Assembly (NCBI GenBank): GCA_964455375.1
Contig: CAYVXE010000144.1
Coordinates: forward strand, 1-10,051
Direction of reading: 5' to 3'
DNA length: 10,051 nt
Source: CAYVXE01 sp964455375
Lineage (GTDB): Bacteria; Zhuqueibacterota; Zhuqueibacteria; Oceanimicrobiales; Oceanimicrobiaceae
Shown in pieces: positions 1-5,928 of the stretch. Under the pieces are notes generated by a model. The model had not been told where the DNA came from. It did not search any database and saw nothing but the letters and a program-made list of their open reading frames with translations. The position numbers were made by a program, and so were the translations under genes. Positions within the stretch are counted from its first letter, which is position 1. Each line of letters starts with the position of its first letter.

Positions 1-79
1 ATATTTCGATCTTTTCCAGACTAAAAATCCCGCTTAGGTATACTACTTGATTTGTTGATTTTGATTTCATTACCTTCAT
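1..79 (-). CDS. Start of an unidentified ORF (next cassette gene), cut by the window edge
   Basis: Reading the minus strand from an ATG at 79-77, the frame stays open for 26 codons to the window edge. The translation begins MKVMKSKSTNQVVYLSGIF. It starts only about 12 bases beyond the attC R' core (GTTAGGC, 96-90), which is where the first gene of the next cassette would sit. A second in-frame ATG at 70-68 could be the real start, because an AAGG lies between the two. The short stretch shows no recognisable motif, so no function can be given. A chance open frame of this length is quite possible. Confidence 0.35.
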   Translation of the reverse strand, partial: MKVMKSKSTNQVVYLSGIFSLEKIEI

Positions 80-89
80 ATTTTCAAAA

Positions 90-221
90 GCCTAACGCTC
101 AGCTTCACGGGCGGCCGGATTTCAACCCTCACAACGTGCCAACATGAAGATACTCTGAAAATACACAAAACTAACCGAGATCGCCAGCGCCCCGCCGTCG
201 CTGTGCAAGCGGTTGTTAGAA
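90..221 (-). other. attC-like recombination site (integron cassette 59-base element)
   Basis: On the minus strand, 17 bases after the stop of the 244-residue gene, there is an R'' core TTCTAAC (221-215). It is followed by GCTTGCAC, a long imperfect hairpin, then GTGAAGC and a canonical R' core GTTAGGC (96-90). GCTTGCAC pairs with GTGAAGC if one G is left unpaired. This is the extrahelical base of attC L'' arms. Further in, GGCGG can pair with CCGCC. The total length of 132 bp is within the known attC range. Core boxes, arm pairing, extrahelical base and position right after a gene are all seen in the sequence. Recombination activity is inferred. Confidence 0.75.
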
Positions 222-1003
222 ATTTACAAATGTTCTTTCATTCATCGCTTTGATAATCAATTGAGATCTTATCATAAATGTAAGCAAAACCTTCGATAGC
301 TTGCAAAAGGACATCCAAATTTGATCTAAGCCCTGCAAAGAAGATTTCAATAGATAATTTATCGACACCGTTTTTGTTGCTGATTCTTGTTGTCACTTCA
401 TCATCAGCCAATTTCGCATACAGTCCTTGAAGACCATAGTTGTTTGGGTGTGCAAATTCAGAGTTGAAATTGTAAGCATTTCGGAATCCACTGATTCTCT
501 TGTCAACTTTGTCAATTATGGTAAGTATGTTAGTTGGCTTATGTTCGGCTTTTTCATCAAACCTGTTTCCTAATATCACCTTTGTAGTCAGTAGATTGAG
601 CTCATCAATTTGATCGTAGAGCTTCTCCATGTAGTTGTCTTCGTCTTGAATAATGCCTTTGATTTTGTCTTGCATGTAATATAGTAAAGCATTGGTTTCC
701 ATTATTGCTCGGTCGAGCACAAACGCAACCGCAGGACGATTTTGATCCCAAGAGGTAAATAATGTTTCCACAAAATCACAAGTTCTATGTAAACAGAATT
801 GCTCCAAAATCTTGCACTTATAGACCAATTCGTTCGAAGGTATTAGAGGCCCGTATGGAGAAATTTCGTCTTTCTTGTGTTGCAATATTTCTTCATACTG
901 TGATTCAATCTTGCCGAATAACTGGAGACAATCAGGTGCTTTCTTCTTAATATTTTCAGAAATTCTTTTCATTTAAGAGCAATCTTGTTGTTGTAATTTC
1001 TAA
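96..1003 (-). mobile_element. Integron-type gene cassette with one ORF
   Basis: The cassette runs on the minus strand from a boundary G^TTAGAA (1004-998) through the 244-codon gene to the G of the attC R' core at 96, about 908 bp. In a real cassette the first bases (TTRRRY) come from its own R' core, so they should be complementary to its own R'' core. Here the boundary TTAGAA is exactly complementary to the R'' core TTCTAAC at 221-215, while the base sequence downstream of the R' cut (TTAGGC) belongs to the next unit. That match supports the assigned ends. No intI gene and no convincing upstream attC or attI are visible, so it is unclear whether it sits in an active integron or an integrase-less cluster. 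Confidence 0.65.
238..972 (-). CDS. Hypothetical protein of an integron cassette, 244 aa
   Basis: I do not recognise a named family with certainty. The protein is soluble in appearance, with no signal peptide or membrane segment, and rich in predicted alpha-helix. Notable stretches are a RAIMETNALLYYMQDKIKG helix around residues 88-106 and SEFAHPNNYGLQGLY around 169-183. A central conserved R..E and a late '(S/Y)E.AHPN' motif occur in groups of hypothetical helical proteins (DUF5677-like) often carried by cassettes. That assignment is from memory of motif style and is tentative. The start is the ATG at 972. No strong Shine-Dalgarno sequence precedes it, which is common for cassette genes. The gene is followed within 17 bases by an attC site, so it is a mobile cassette gene. 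A defence or nucleotide-related role is possible but not shown. Confidence 0.75.
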   Translation of the reverse strand: MKRISENIKKKAPDCLQLFGKIESQYEEILQHKKDEISPYGPLIPSNELVYKCKILEQFCLHRTCDFVETLFTSWDQNRPAVAFVLDRAIMETNALLYYMQDKIKGIIQDEDNYMEKLYDQIDELNLLTTKVILGNRFDEKAEHKPTNILTIIDKVDKRISGFRNAYNFNSEFAHPNNYGLQGLYAKLADDEVTTRISNKNGVDKLSIEIFFAGLRSNLDVLLQAIEGFAYIYDKISIDYQSDE

Positions 1004-1013
1004 CGATCTAGCT

Positions 1014-1033
1014 ATACCCGCGAAAACGGGTGT
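1014..1033. repeat. Short palindrome, 7-bp arms and 6-nt loop (copy A)
   Basis: ATACCCG (1014-1020) pairs with CGGGTGT (1027-1033) with one G-T wobble, around the loop CGAAAA. A second copy with the same arms apart from one C/T change lies at 6773-6792, also with a 6-nt loop. It has no T-run on either side, so it is more like a REP-type intergenic palindrome than a terminator. Confidence 0.45.
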
Positions 1034-1361
1034 TATAATATTTATAATTATGAAATCTCATAGCCTGTTAAATAAACCACATAAAACTCAATTTACGCGC
1101 ATTATATGGTGATTTTATCATATAAACCTGAGTGAAATATTGGGTATAAATTATACTTGGGAAGTAATTATCAACACAATACGACAACTTCGCAACTAAT
1201 TCAAGAAATTTCTTTCAATCCACTAATTGCTGCAATAGAGTATGAACTGAATGCACCAGCGAACATATAAGTCTACTGATCAGGGTAACAAAAGAAATGT
1301 CATGAAATCCGGCAATTCATAGAAACTTTTATAACAAGGATCGATTTGTGGGTCGAGCGGG
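1034..1361. other. Gap without gene
   Basis: I see no supportable gene in this AT-rich stretch between the cassette and the tRNA genes. It holds a weak dyad near 1103-1126 around ATATGG and CATATA, and no clear promoter, attC or attI structure. It may be leader sequence of the cassette or remains of older accessory DNA. Confidence 0.5.
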
Positions 1362-1413
1362 GGGAGAAAAACAAGAGGCCGGAAAGTCCAAATATATGGC
1401 AATCTCCCGGCCT
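1362..1413 (-). terminator. Intrinsic terminator of the tRNA unit
   Basis: On the minus strand AGGCCGG (1413-1407) pairs with CCGGCCT (1382-1376), followed by CTTGTTTTTCTC. The 7-bp GC-rich stem with a following T-run lies 19 bases after the tRNA-Glu 3' end, so it ends the tRNA-His/tRNA-Glu transcript. The loop is long (24 nt). Confidence 0.65.
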
Positions 1414-1431
1414 TTAAAGGGATAAACGTGG

Positions 1432-1504
1432 CGTCCCCTAGGGGAGTCGAACCCCTGTTGCAGGAATGAAAGTCCTGAGTCCTAGGCCACTAGACGAAGG
1501 GGAC
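1432..1504 (-). tRNA. tRNA-Glu (anticodon TTC)
   Basis: The minus strand folds as a full cloverleaf. Acceptor GTCCCCT (1504-1498) pairs with AGGGGAC (1439-1433), and the discriminator is G. The D arm contains CTAGTGG, the anticodon loop CTTTCAT carries TTC between GGACT-type stems, and the T arm reads CAGGGG-TTCGACT-CCCCT. The 3' CCA is not encoded. It is separated by 17 bases from tRNA-His upstream and probably shares its transcript. Confidence 0.96.
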
Positions 1505-1521
1505 TAATGATTTTATACAAG

Positions 1522-1595
1522 GGTGAGCGAGGGGACTTGAACCCCCAACGACCGGAACCACAATCCGGGGCTCTGCCAATTGAGCTACGCCCACC
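1522..1595 (-). tRNA. tRNA-His (anticodon GTG)
   Basis: The cloverleaf on the minus strand has acceptor GTGGGCG (1594-1588) paired with CGCTCAC (1529-1523) with one G-T pair, D arm TAGCTCAATTGGCAGAG, anticodon loop TTGTGGT with GTG, and a T arm ending in TTCAAGT. The extra G at position -1 (1595) faces C73 (1522), the histidine-tRNA identity pair recognised by HisRS. No CCA is encoded. It is the first gene of a two-tRNA unit with tRNA-Glu. Confidence 0.96.
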
Positions 1596-1608
1596 AAAAC
1601 GAAAACTA

Positions 1609-1636
1609 AATTTAGTAAAAATTAATTAAGATGCAA
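1609..1636 (-). promoter_or_regulatory. Possible sigma-70 promoter of the tRNA unit
   Basis: The minus strand shows TTGCAT (1636-1631), a 16-base spacer and TAAATT (1614-1609), ending 13 bases before tRNA-His. The leader would be only a few bases. Hexamers are imperfect in AT-rich DNA, so this is a plausible assignment only. Confidence 0.4.
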
Positions 1637-1744
1637 GTGATTTTTGAGCGAAACGAACCAAAATTTTGTATTTCTTTTTAAATAAATATCAGCACCTTAA
1701 ACACGTTGTTTTATAGTAGTAAACAGGCCGTCGTCGCTTTTAAT

Positions 1745-1759
1745 CCTATTAAAAATAGG
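1745..1759 (-). terminator. Weak stem-loop after the ppk1-CHAD operon
   Basis: CCTATT and AATAGG form a perfect 6-bp stem around three bases, 8 bases after the CHAD stop codon. The stem is AT-rich and has no clean T-run on the minus strand, so it may only be a weak terminator or a 3' stabilising hairpin. Confidence 0.25.
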
Positions 1760-1767
1760 GGTAATCA

Positions 1768-2754
1768 TCATTTGATTTTAGTGGAAAAGTTGATTTGCAG
1801 ATTCACCATTTCTGCCGACACAAATTTCCGAAAAACGTCTGTAAATGTTGCGGAGATTTTTTTCTGTTTCTGATGTAGCGACGTAAGGAGCCCACCGATG
1901 GCGGCGCAGATGAACACGTCTTGCGAGTGTCCGTAGAATTCGTTCTTCATTAAAGAGCGCAGTTTTATTTGCTGCACACGTAAATCGTTGAACGTCCCAA
2001 GGTGGTCCTGGATTTTTTTCAATTGTGTGATCAGAGATGCCGTTTCTTTTTCCGGATAGAGAGACTTGAAGAATTCTAAAAGATAGCGGAGTTTTTTGCA
2101 CTCAATTCTCAATTTGTGTAGTCTGGAATCAGAGGGTTTTTTGAGCGTTTTCTGCGCAAGTTTTTGACAAATAACAAATTGTTTCGAAATACTTGCCGAT
2201 GCGGTTTCCAAAATGCTTTCCTGCCGCTCGTGGACATCTTGTTCCGCAGGTAAGTCTGTTTCAAGAAAGTTGCGCCAGGATGTGAGCAGATTTTGAAACG
2301 ATTTGCTTTGCAATCTCCGTTTAATTTTCTGCAGCTCGCGTTTTCTTTTTTTGGCAAAGGTCTCGAAAACAGGGTAAAGACCGGGTTGCAAATAGTCCGG
2401 CAATGCATCGAGATAGGTTTGCCTGTTTAACAGGTAAACATCCAGGTCACGGAGTTCATTGGTGGCTTTGCCAAGATCGGAAAATTGTTTTTTGAATTTT
2501 TTAACACGATGGGTTGGGAACACGGTTTTGAGCTGTGAAAGGACCGACCGTGTTCGCCGCACAGCGACGCGAAAATCGTGCAGAAATTCCGTGTCAATAT
2601 CCTGCAGAATCCCGGCTTTATTTTGTTCGATGGTTTCCAGCAACTGCGTGCAAATGTGTTTCACGGCATCGAGTTCCGGCGAACTGCGATGAAGCTGCAC
2701 CTCGATTTTATTTGAATGTCCGCCCGGGTTTAAATTCGTTTTTTCGAAAATCAT
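1768..2754 (-). CDS. CHAD domain protein, probable polyphosphate-binding
   Basis: This 328-residue cytosolic helical protein has the hallmarks of the CHAD (conserved histidine alpha-helical) family. The first repeat carries LHDFRVAVRRTRS (58-70, His59, Arg62, Arg66, Arg67) and RDLDVYL (102-108). The second carries LHKLRIECKKLRYLLEFF (212-229, His213, Arg216, Lys220, Lys221, Arg223) and DHLGTFNDLR (250-259). CHAD domains bind inorganic polyphosphate through these basic residues. There is no CYTH domain, so it is a stand-alone CHAD protein and not a triphosphatase fusion. Its ATG overlaps the ppk1 stop as ATGA (2754-2751), so translation is probably coupled to ppk1, and the two are very likely one operon. 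A role in binding, localising or regulating polyphosphate made by the neighbour is inferred from family and context. Confidence 0.92.
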   Translation of the reverse strand: MIFEKTNLNPGGHSNKIEVQLHRSSPELDAVKHICTQLLETIEQNKAGILQDIDTEFLHDFRVAVRRTRSVLSQLKTVFPTHRVKKFKKQFSDLGKATNELRDLDVYLLNRQTYLDALPDYLQPGLYPVFETFAKKRKRELQKIKRRLQSKSFQNLLTSWRNFLETDLPAEQDVHERQESILETASASISKQFVICQKLAQKTLKKPSDSRLHKLRIECKKLRYLLEFFKSLYPEKETASLITQLKKIQDHLGTFNDLRVQQIKLRSLMKNEFYGHSQDVFICAAIGGLLTSLHQKQKKISATFTDVFRKFVSAEMVNLQINFSTKIK

Positions 2755-4805
2755 TTCGTGCAGGCTTTCAATTGTTTAAACATGTCAACCTGCGCCCGTT
2801 TGTGAGACCCTGCCTGTCCGTTTCTATGGTGATTGTCCTGCTTCTCATTGATAATTGTCGCTTTATGACTGTCCCGGAACTGCAGCTCCATAAATGATCG
2901 GAGTTGTTTCTGCAAATTTTTATCGTAAACCGGGGCCGCCACTTCCACCCGATTGTCCAGATTGCGAATCATCCAGTCTGCGGAGGAAATGTAATATTTT
3001 TCATCACCGCCATTGCAGAAAATGAAGATGCGTGAATGTTCGAGAAACATATCCACAATACTGATAACGTCAATATTTTCGCTCAGGTCTTTAATCCCCG
3101 GAATGAGGGAGCAGATACCACGAATAACCATTTTAATTTTCACGCCGGCCTGGCTGGCTTCGTACAGTTTGTCGATCATTTTTTGGTCAACAAGACTGTT
3201 GAGCTTGAGATAAATGTACGCTTTGTTGCCGGCAATGGCGTTTTTTATTTCATTGCGAATCATTTTCGTAAAATGTTTCCGCATGTAGAAGGGTGAAACG
3301 ATGAGATGCTTATAAGCAAATGTCTTATACGTATTTTCAAGAAACGAGAAAACTTTATCGACTTCAGAGGTGATTTGTTTGTCTGCGGTCAGCAGGGCGT
3401 GGTCGCTGTATATTTTAGCTGTGATTTCATTGAAATTACCGGTTCCGATAATCGCGTAATGCACGGTTTTTTTGCCTTCTTTTCTGGAAATCAGGCAAAG
3501 TTTGGCATGCACTTTTAGTCCGGGAACTCCATCGATTAGATGAGCGCCTTCTTCCTCTAATTTCTTAGTCCAGTAAATATTTGCTACTTCATCGAACCGT
3601 GCTTTAAGTTCCATAAACACGGTGACTCTTTTACCATTTTTCATGGCATTGATAAGTGCATTAACGACGTTCGAATTTTTCGCAACCCGGTAGAGTGTCA
3701 TTTTAATGGATGTAACTTTCGGATCAATCGCAGCTTCGCGTAATAAGTCAATGAAGTGATGAAAGGACTGGTAAGGATAAACGAGCAAGATATCCTTTTG
3801 TCTGATGGTGTGAATAATGCTTTTTGATGAATTAATATCTGCATGCGTTAATGTATGGGGCTGGCTGTACTTTAGATTTGCTGCTCCTATATTCGGGAAA
3901 TTCATAAAATCTTTCGCATTGTGGTATCTGCCGCCCGGAATGAGATTTTCCAAACCGGTCATACGGTTTTTTTTCAGAATGAACTGGAGAAGATCCGCCG
4001 GAATTTTCTGGTCGTAAACGAACCGCACAGGTTGCCCGAAATGTCTTTTTTTTACAGATTTGGCGATCTTTTCGAATGCGCTTTTTGTGATGTCGTCATC
4101 GATATCAAATTCTGCATCCCGTGTCAGTTTGATAGTGAACGCATGGAACGTGTCAAAGTTGAAAATAGAAAAAATCTCTTTAAGTCCAAATCGGATGACA
4201 TCATCCAACATGATGACATAATGCTGGTCTGCAACGTTTGGCAGAACAATAAACCGGGGTAATAAATCTGCAGGCACTTCAATTAATGCATAGCATCTAT
4301 CGTCGGATTTTTTGTCTTGCAGATAAATCGCCAGGTAGATGGCCTGGTTTTTCAGATACGGAAACTCTGGCAATGAATCGAGCATAATCGGGACGAGGCG
4401 TGGGCGAACTTCATCTTCGAAATAGTTTTGTATGAAAACAGTCTGCTTTTCTGTTAATTCGGTTTCGTTGACCATATAAATTTTTTGCGCTTCGAGTTCA
4501 TTCTGCAGCTCGGTAAACACCCGGTCAAACTGTTTTCGTTGTTTGATGACAATTTTCTGAATCTGGTTAAGAATTTTTTGCGGGCTGCCCCCGAAAATTA
4601 CTTTTCCTTTGATACCAGCTCTGATAATCCGGTACAGGGTCCCCACTCGTACCCGGAAAAATTCATCCAGATTGGATGAGTAAATACCTAAAAATTTCAG
4701 CCTTTCAATGAGTGGGACTGTGGGGTCTGCGGCCTCCTGCAACACACGATGGTTGAATGAGAGCCAGCTTATTTCACGGTTAATGTATTTGGTTTTATGC
4801 GGCAT
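2751..4805 (-). CDS. ppk1: Polyphosphate kinase 1 (PPK1)
   Basis: PPK1 reversibly transfers the gamma phosphate of ATP to inorganic polyphosphate. The 684 residues match the usual length and domain order: N domain (1-105, with YSSNLDEFFRVRVG and Asn45), head domain, and two PLD-like C1/C2 domains. Residues line up with E. coli PPK at a steady offset of two: Arg373 and Arg403 (Mg/phosphate site), His433 in KVHAKLCL (the phosphorylated His435) and His590 in FLEHSR (His592). The residue equivalent to E. coli His454 is Ile452 in HYAIIGTGNFNE, whereas canonical enzymes have His there. The short tail after about 645 is low-complexity and basic. The start at 4805 follows AAGGGAT with good spacing. 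It leads the ppk1-CHAD operon, and the divergent side is a long non-coding gap. The call is firm. The effect of Ile452 is unknown. Confidence 0.95.
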   Translation of the reverse strand: MPHKTKYINREISWLSFNHRVLQEAADPTVPLIERLKFLGIYSSNLDEFFRVRVGTLYRIIRAGIKGKVIFGGSPQKILNQIQKIVIKQRKQFDRVFTELQNELEAQKIYMVNETELTEKQTVFIQNYFEDEVRPRLVPIMLDSLPEFPYLKNQAIYLAIYLQDKKSDDRCYALIEVPADLLPRFIVLPNVADQHYVIMLDDVIRFGLKEIFSIFNFDTFHAFTIKLTRDAEFDIDDDITKSAFEKIAKSVKKRHFGQPVRFVYDQKIPADLLQFILKKNRMTGLENLIPGGRYHNAKDFMNFPNIGAANLKYSQPHTLTHADINSSKSIIHTIRQKDILLVYPYQSFHHFIDLLREAAIDPKVTSIKMTLYRVAKNSNVVNALINAMKNGKRVTVFMELKARFDEVANIYWTKKLEEEGAHLIDGVPGLKVHAKLCLISRKEGKKTVHYAIIGTGNFNEITAKIYSDHALLTADKQITSEVDKVFSFLENTYKTFAYKHLIVSPFYMRKHFTKMIRNEIKNAIAGNKAYIYLKLNSLVDQKMIDKLYEASQAGVKIKMVIRGICSLIPGIKDLSENIDVISIVDMFLEHSRIFIFCNGGDEKYYISSADWMIRNLDNRVEVAAPVYDKNLQKQLRSFMELQFRDSHKATIINEKQDNHHRNGQAGSHKRAQVDMFKQLKACTK

Positions 4806-4927
4806 CGTGTTATCCCTTGTGGAATTTCAGAGCTTAATTGTTATCTGCATGATTCACAAATCCATAAAAGGTCGTGTCGGAGTTAACTTGAATCGATCAC
4901 CGAATCTGTGCCCTGATTGCGGCAACC

Positions 4928-4947
4928 GTCCCGAAAAGCATCGGGAC
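4928..4947. repeat. Perfect short palindrome, 7-bp arms and 6-nt loop
   Basis: GTCCCGA (4928-4934) and TCGGGAC (4941-4947) pair perfectly around AAAGCA. It lies upstream of ppk1 in non-coding DNA and has no T-run. The geometry (7-bp arms, 6-nt loop) equals that of the palindromes at 1014-1033 and 6773-6792, though the arm sequence differs. It may be a REP-like element. Confidence 0.4.
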
Positions 4948-5013
4948 TCATTTCCACAACCATTCGTCTTCATTTCTGCTTAAAATGTTCGTTTATGAAT
5001 AATGTGGATTAAA

Positions 5014-5019
5014 TATAAT
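5014..5019 (+). promoter_or_regulatory. Isolated -10 box (TATAAT) before a candidate small RNA
   Basis: A perfect TATAAT lies 45 bases ahead of an intrinsic-terminator-like hairpin. The -35 region 17 bases upstream (GTTTAT, 4991-4996) is poor, so the promoter assignment is weak and rests on the -10 and the terminator together. Confidence 0.25.
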
Positions 5020-5025
5020 AATTTT

Positions 5026-5090
5026 AGCCATTTTATTCAATGATTTCCTGAATGGCACGTTGCAAAACGCCGTCGTTTAGCGTTTTTTTT
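5026..5090 (+). ncRNA. Candidate short structured RNA
   Basis: Between a TATAAT box (5014-5019) and a terminator (5064-5090) lies about 65 bases that cannot code for a protein of useful length. It can fold into ATTCA/TGAAT (5035-5039 with 5049-5053), closed by GCC/GGC (5027-5029 with 5054-5056), then the terminator stem. No known RNA family is recognised. The alternative is that the hairpin simply ends read-through transcription in the spacer upstream of ppk1. Confidence 0.25.
5064..5090 (+). terminator. Intrinsic terminator without an obvious upstream gene
   Basis: AAAACGC (5064-5070) pairs perfectly with GCGTTTT (5080-5086) around a 9-nt loop, and the stem runs into an uninterrupted eight-T tract (5083-5090). 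It works in the plus direction, yet the only gene upstream (ppk1) points the other way. Confidence 0.5.
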
Positions 5091-5121
5091 GACATTCACG
5101 GGTGAATTGGGCATATTCTTT

Positions 5122-5561
5122 ATGAAATGTTCAACTAAATTTTGTAAAATGCTTTTCGTCGTTGTACAACTCATTCCCTGGACGGTTCTTACATTTCTTC
5201 TTTTGCAATCCTATTTGAAAGATCGCTCCGTCGAAAAAAAACATTTACTCTGGGGCCATGAGTGGCATGACCTTAGGCTTTTGTATGAGCCTGCTGAGCC
5301 CACTCATCCTCGATTTGTTTGACATCCCGAGCGTCACATTCTTTGGCATGTATACATTAGCATATAAATTTGGAACATCATTTAGTTTACTTGCCATCTA
5401 TTTCATTTCAAAATATAAAATTAACGGGAACAGTTCCAGAAGGTACAGACACAGTTGCAGAAAATCAGGAATCAGGGCTGAGTGCCGGTTTGCGACTCGA
5501 TATCCTTAACCATTCGTGTCAGTTGGAATGGAATAAAGTGACACGAATGATTAAGGGCTGA
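5122..5561 (+). pseudogene. Probable frameshifted small membrane-protein gene
   Basis: Three consecutive protein-like segments occupy three successive frames. Segment 1 starts at ATG 5122 with a basic N-terminus and a hydrophobic helix (VVVQLIPWTVLTFLLLQSYL), then EKK at an A8 run (5234-5241). Segment 2 continues in the next frame from that run, with two more hydrophobic helices (MTLGFCMSLLSPLILDLF and FGTSFSLLAIYFISKYK). Segment 3 continues in the third frame after the A-rich stretch near 5409-5422 with a hydrophilic tail (LTGTVPEGTDTVAENQESG) to a stop at 5559-5561. Each step is one extra base, as homopolymer insertions would give. Together they would be a protein of about 145 residues with three membrane helices. 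I do not recognise the family. Alternatives are two sequencing errors, or chance hydrophobic frames in AT-rich DNA. Confidence 0.35.
5504..5556. repeat. Inverted repeat, 18-bp arms with one mismatch
   Basis: CCTTAACCATTCGTGTCA (5504-5521) and TGACACGAATGATTAAGG (5539-5556) are reverse complements at 17 of 18 positions, separated by 17 bases. It can form a long hairpin in DNA or RNA. It overlaps the end of the frameshifted frame. No T-run follows, so it is not a simple intrinsic terminator. It could be a mobile-element remnant, a REP/MITE-like unit or a transcript-stabilising hairpin. Confidence 0.75.
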
Positions 5562-5816
5562 ATCAAGCAAAAATCAAATCTTTTGTTTCTCTCTGTCACA
5601 TTCAAAATGACCGCGAACAATTAAATTTGTGTATAGAAAAAAACGGAGCAAAGTACATTGCTGAATTACATGCATGTTTTGTGCAATAATCTTCAACTCC
5701 TCTGTCAGATATTCTGCAAAAAAACTTTTCAGGACTTTCGTTAACAATGAATTTAATATCACATAAAGAATGAATAAACAACAATTAAAATGTTTTTTGA
5801 AATCGTGATTTTATCA

Positions 5817-5833
5817 TGGCACATATATTGCAT
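5817..5833 (+). promoter_or_regulatory. Sigma-54 (RpoN) type -24/-12 promoter of the SHOCT gene
   Basis: TGGCACATATATTGCAT matches the sigma-54 consensus (TGGCAC, five bases, TTGCAT). The invariant GG (5818-5819) and GC (5830-5831) are separated by exactly ten bases. It lies 96 bases upstream of the SHOCT start, so transcription from about 5843 would give a leader near 86 nt. Sigma-54 promoters need an enhancer-binding protein. A perfect palindrome ACATGCATGT at 5668-5677, about 145 bases upstream, is at a fitting distance for an activator site, but this is only one site and is speculative. The stretch 5562-5816 otherwise holds no gene I can support. Confidence 0.65.
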
Positions 5834-5928
5834 TGAATAAAACTAAAATATGAAAAGCAGGAAAAGGGAAAAAACAACGGCCAAGTTTTTATGCTTGATG
5901 ATATTTAATGTTTTGGGAGGTGCATGTC

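Noticed and set aside
998..1072. A possible second attC (R'' ATTTAAC at 1072-1066 with R' GTTAGAA at 1004-998, minus strand)
   Set aside because: The core boxes fit, but the inner arms do not pair at symmetric spacing (GCTAT lies 2 bases from one core and its partner 6 bases from the other), so a proper attC fold is not supported.
1..1595. Genomic island inserted at the 3' end of tRNA-Glu
   Set aside because: Accessory DNA does face the tRNA 3' end, but no duplicated tRNA 3' segment and no tyrosine integrase are visible, and an intact terminator separates the two.
2459..4679. Several plus-strand frames of 60-120 codons opposite the CHAD and ppk1 genes
   Set aside because: They are antisense to well-supported coding sequence and have no motifs or ribosome sites of their own.
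5574..5784. Two overlapping minus-strand frames of about 60 codons
   Set aside because: They overlap each other in different frames, lack ribosome sites and family resemblance, and lie in an AT-rich promoter spacer.
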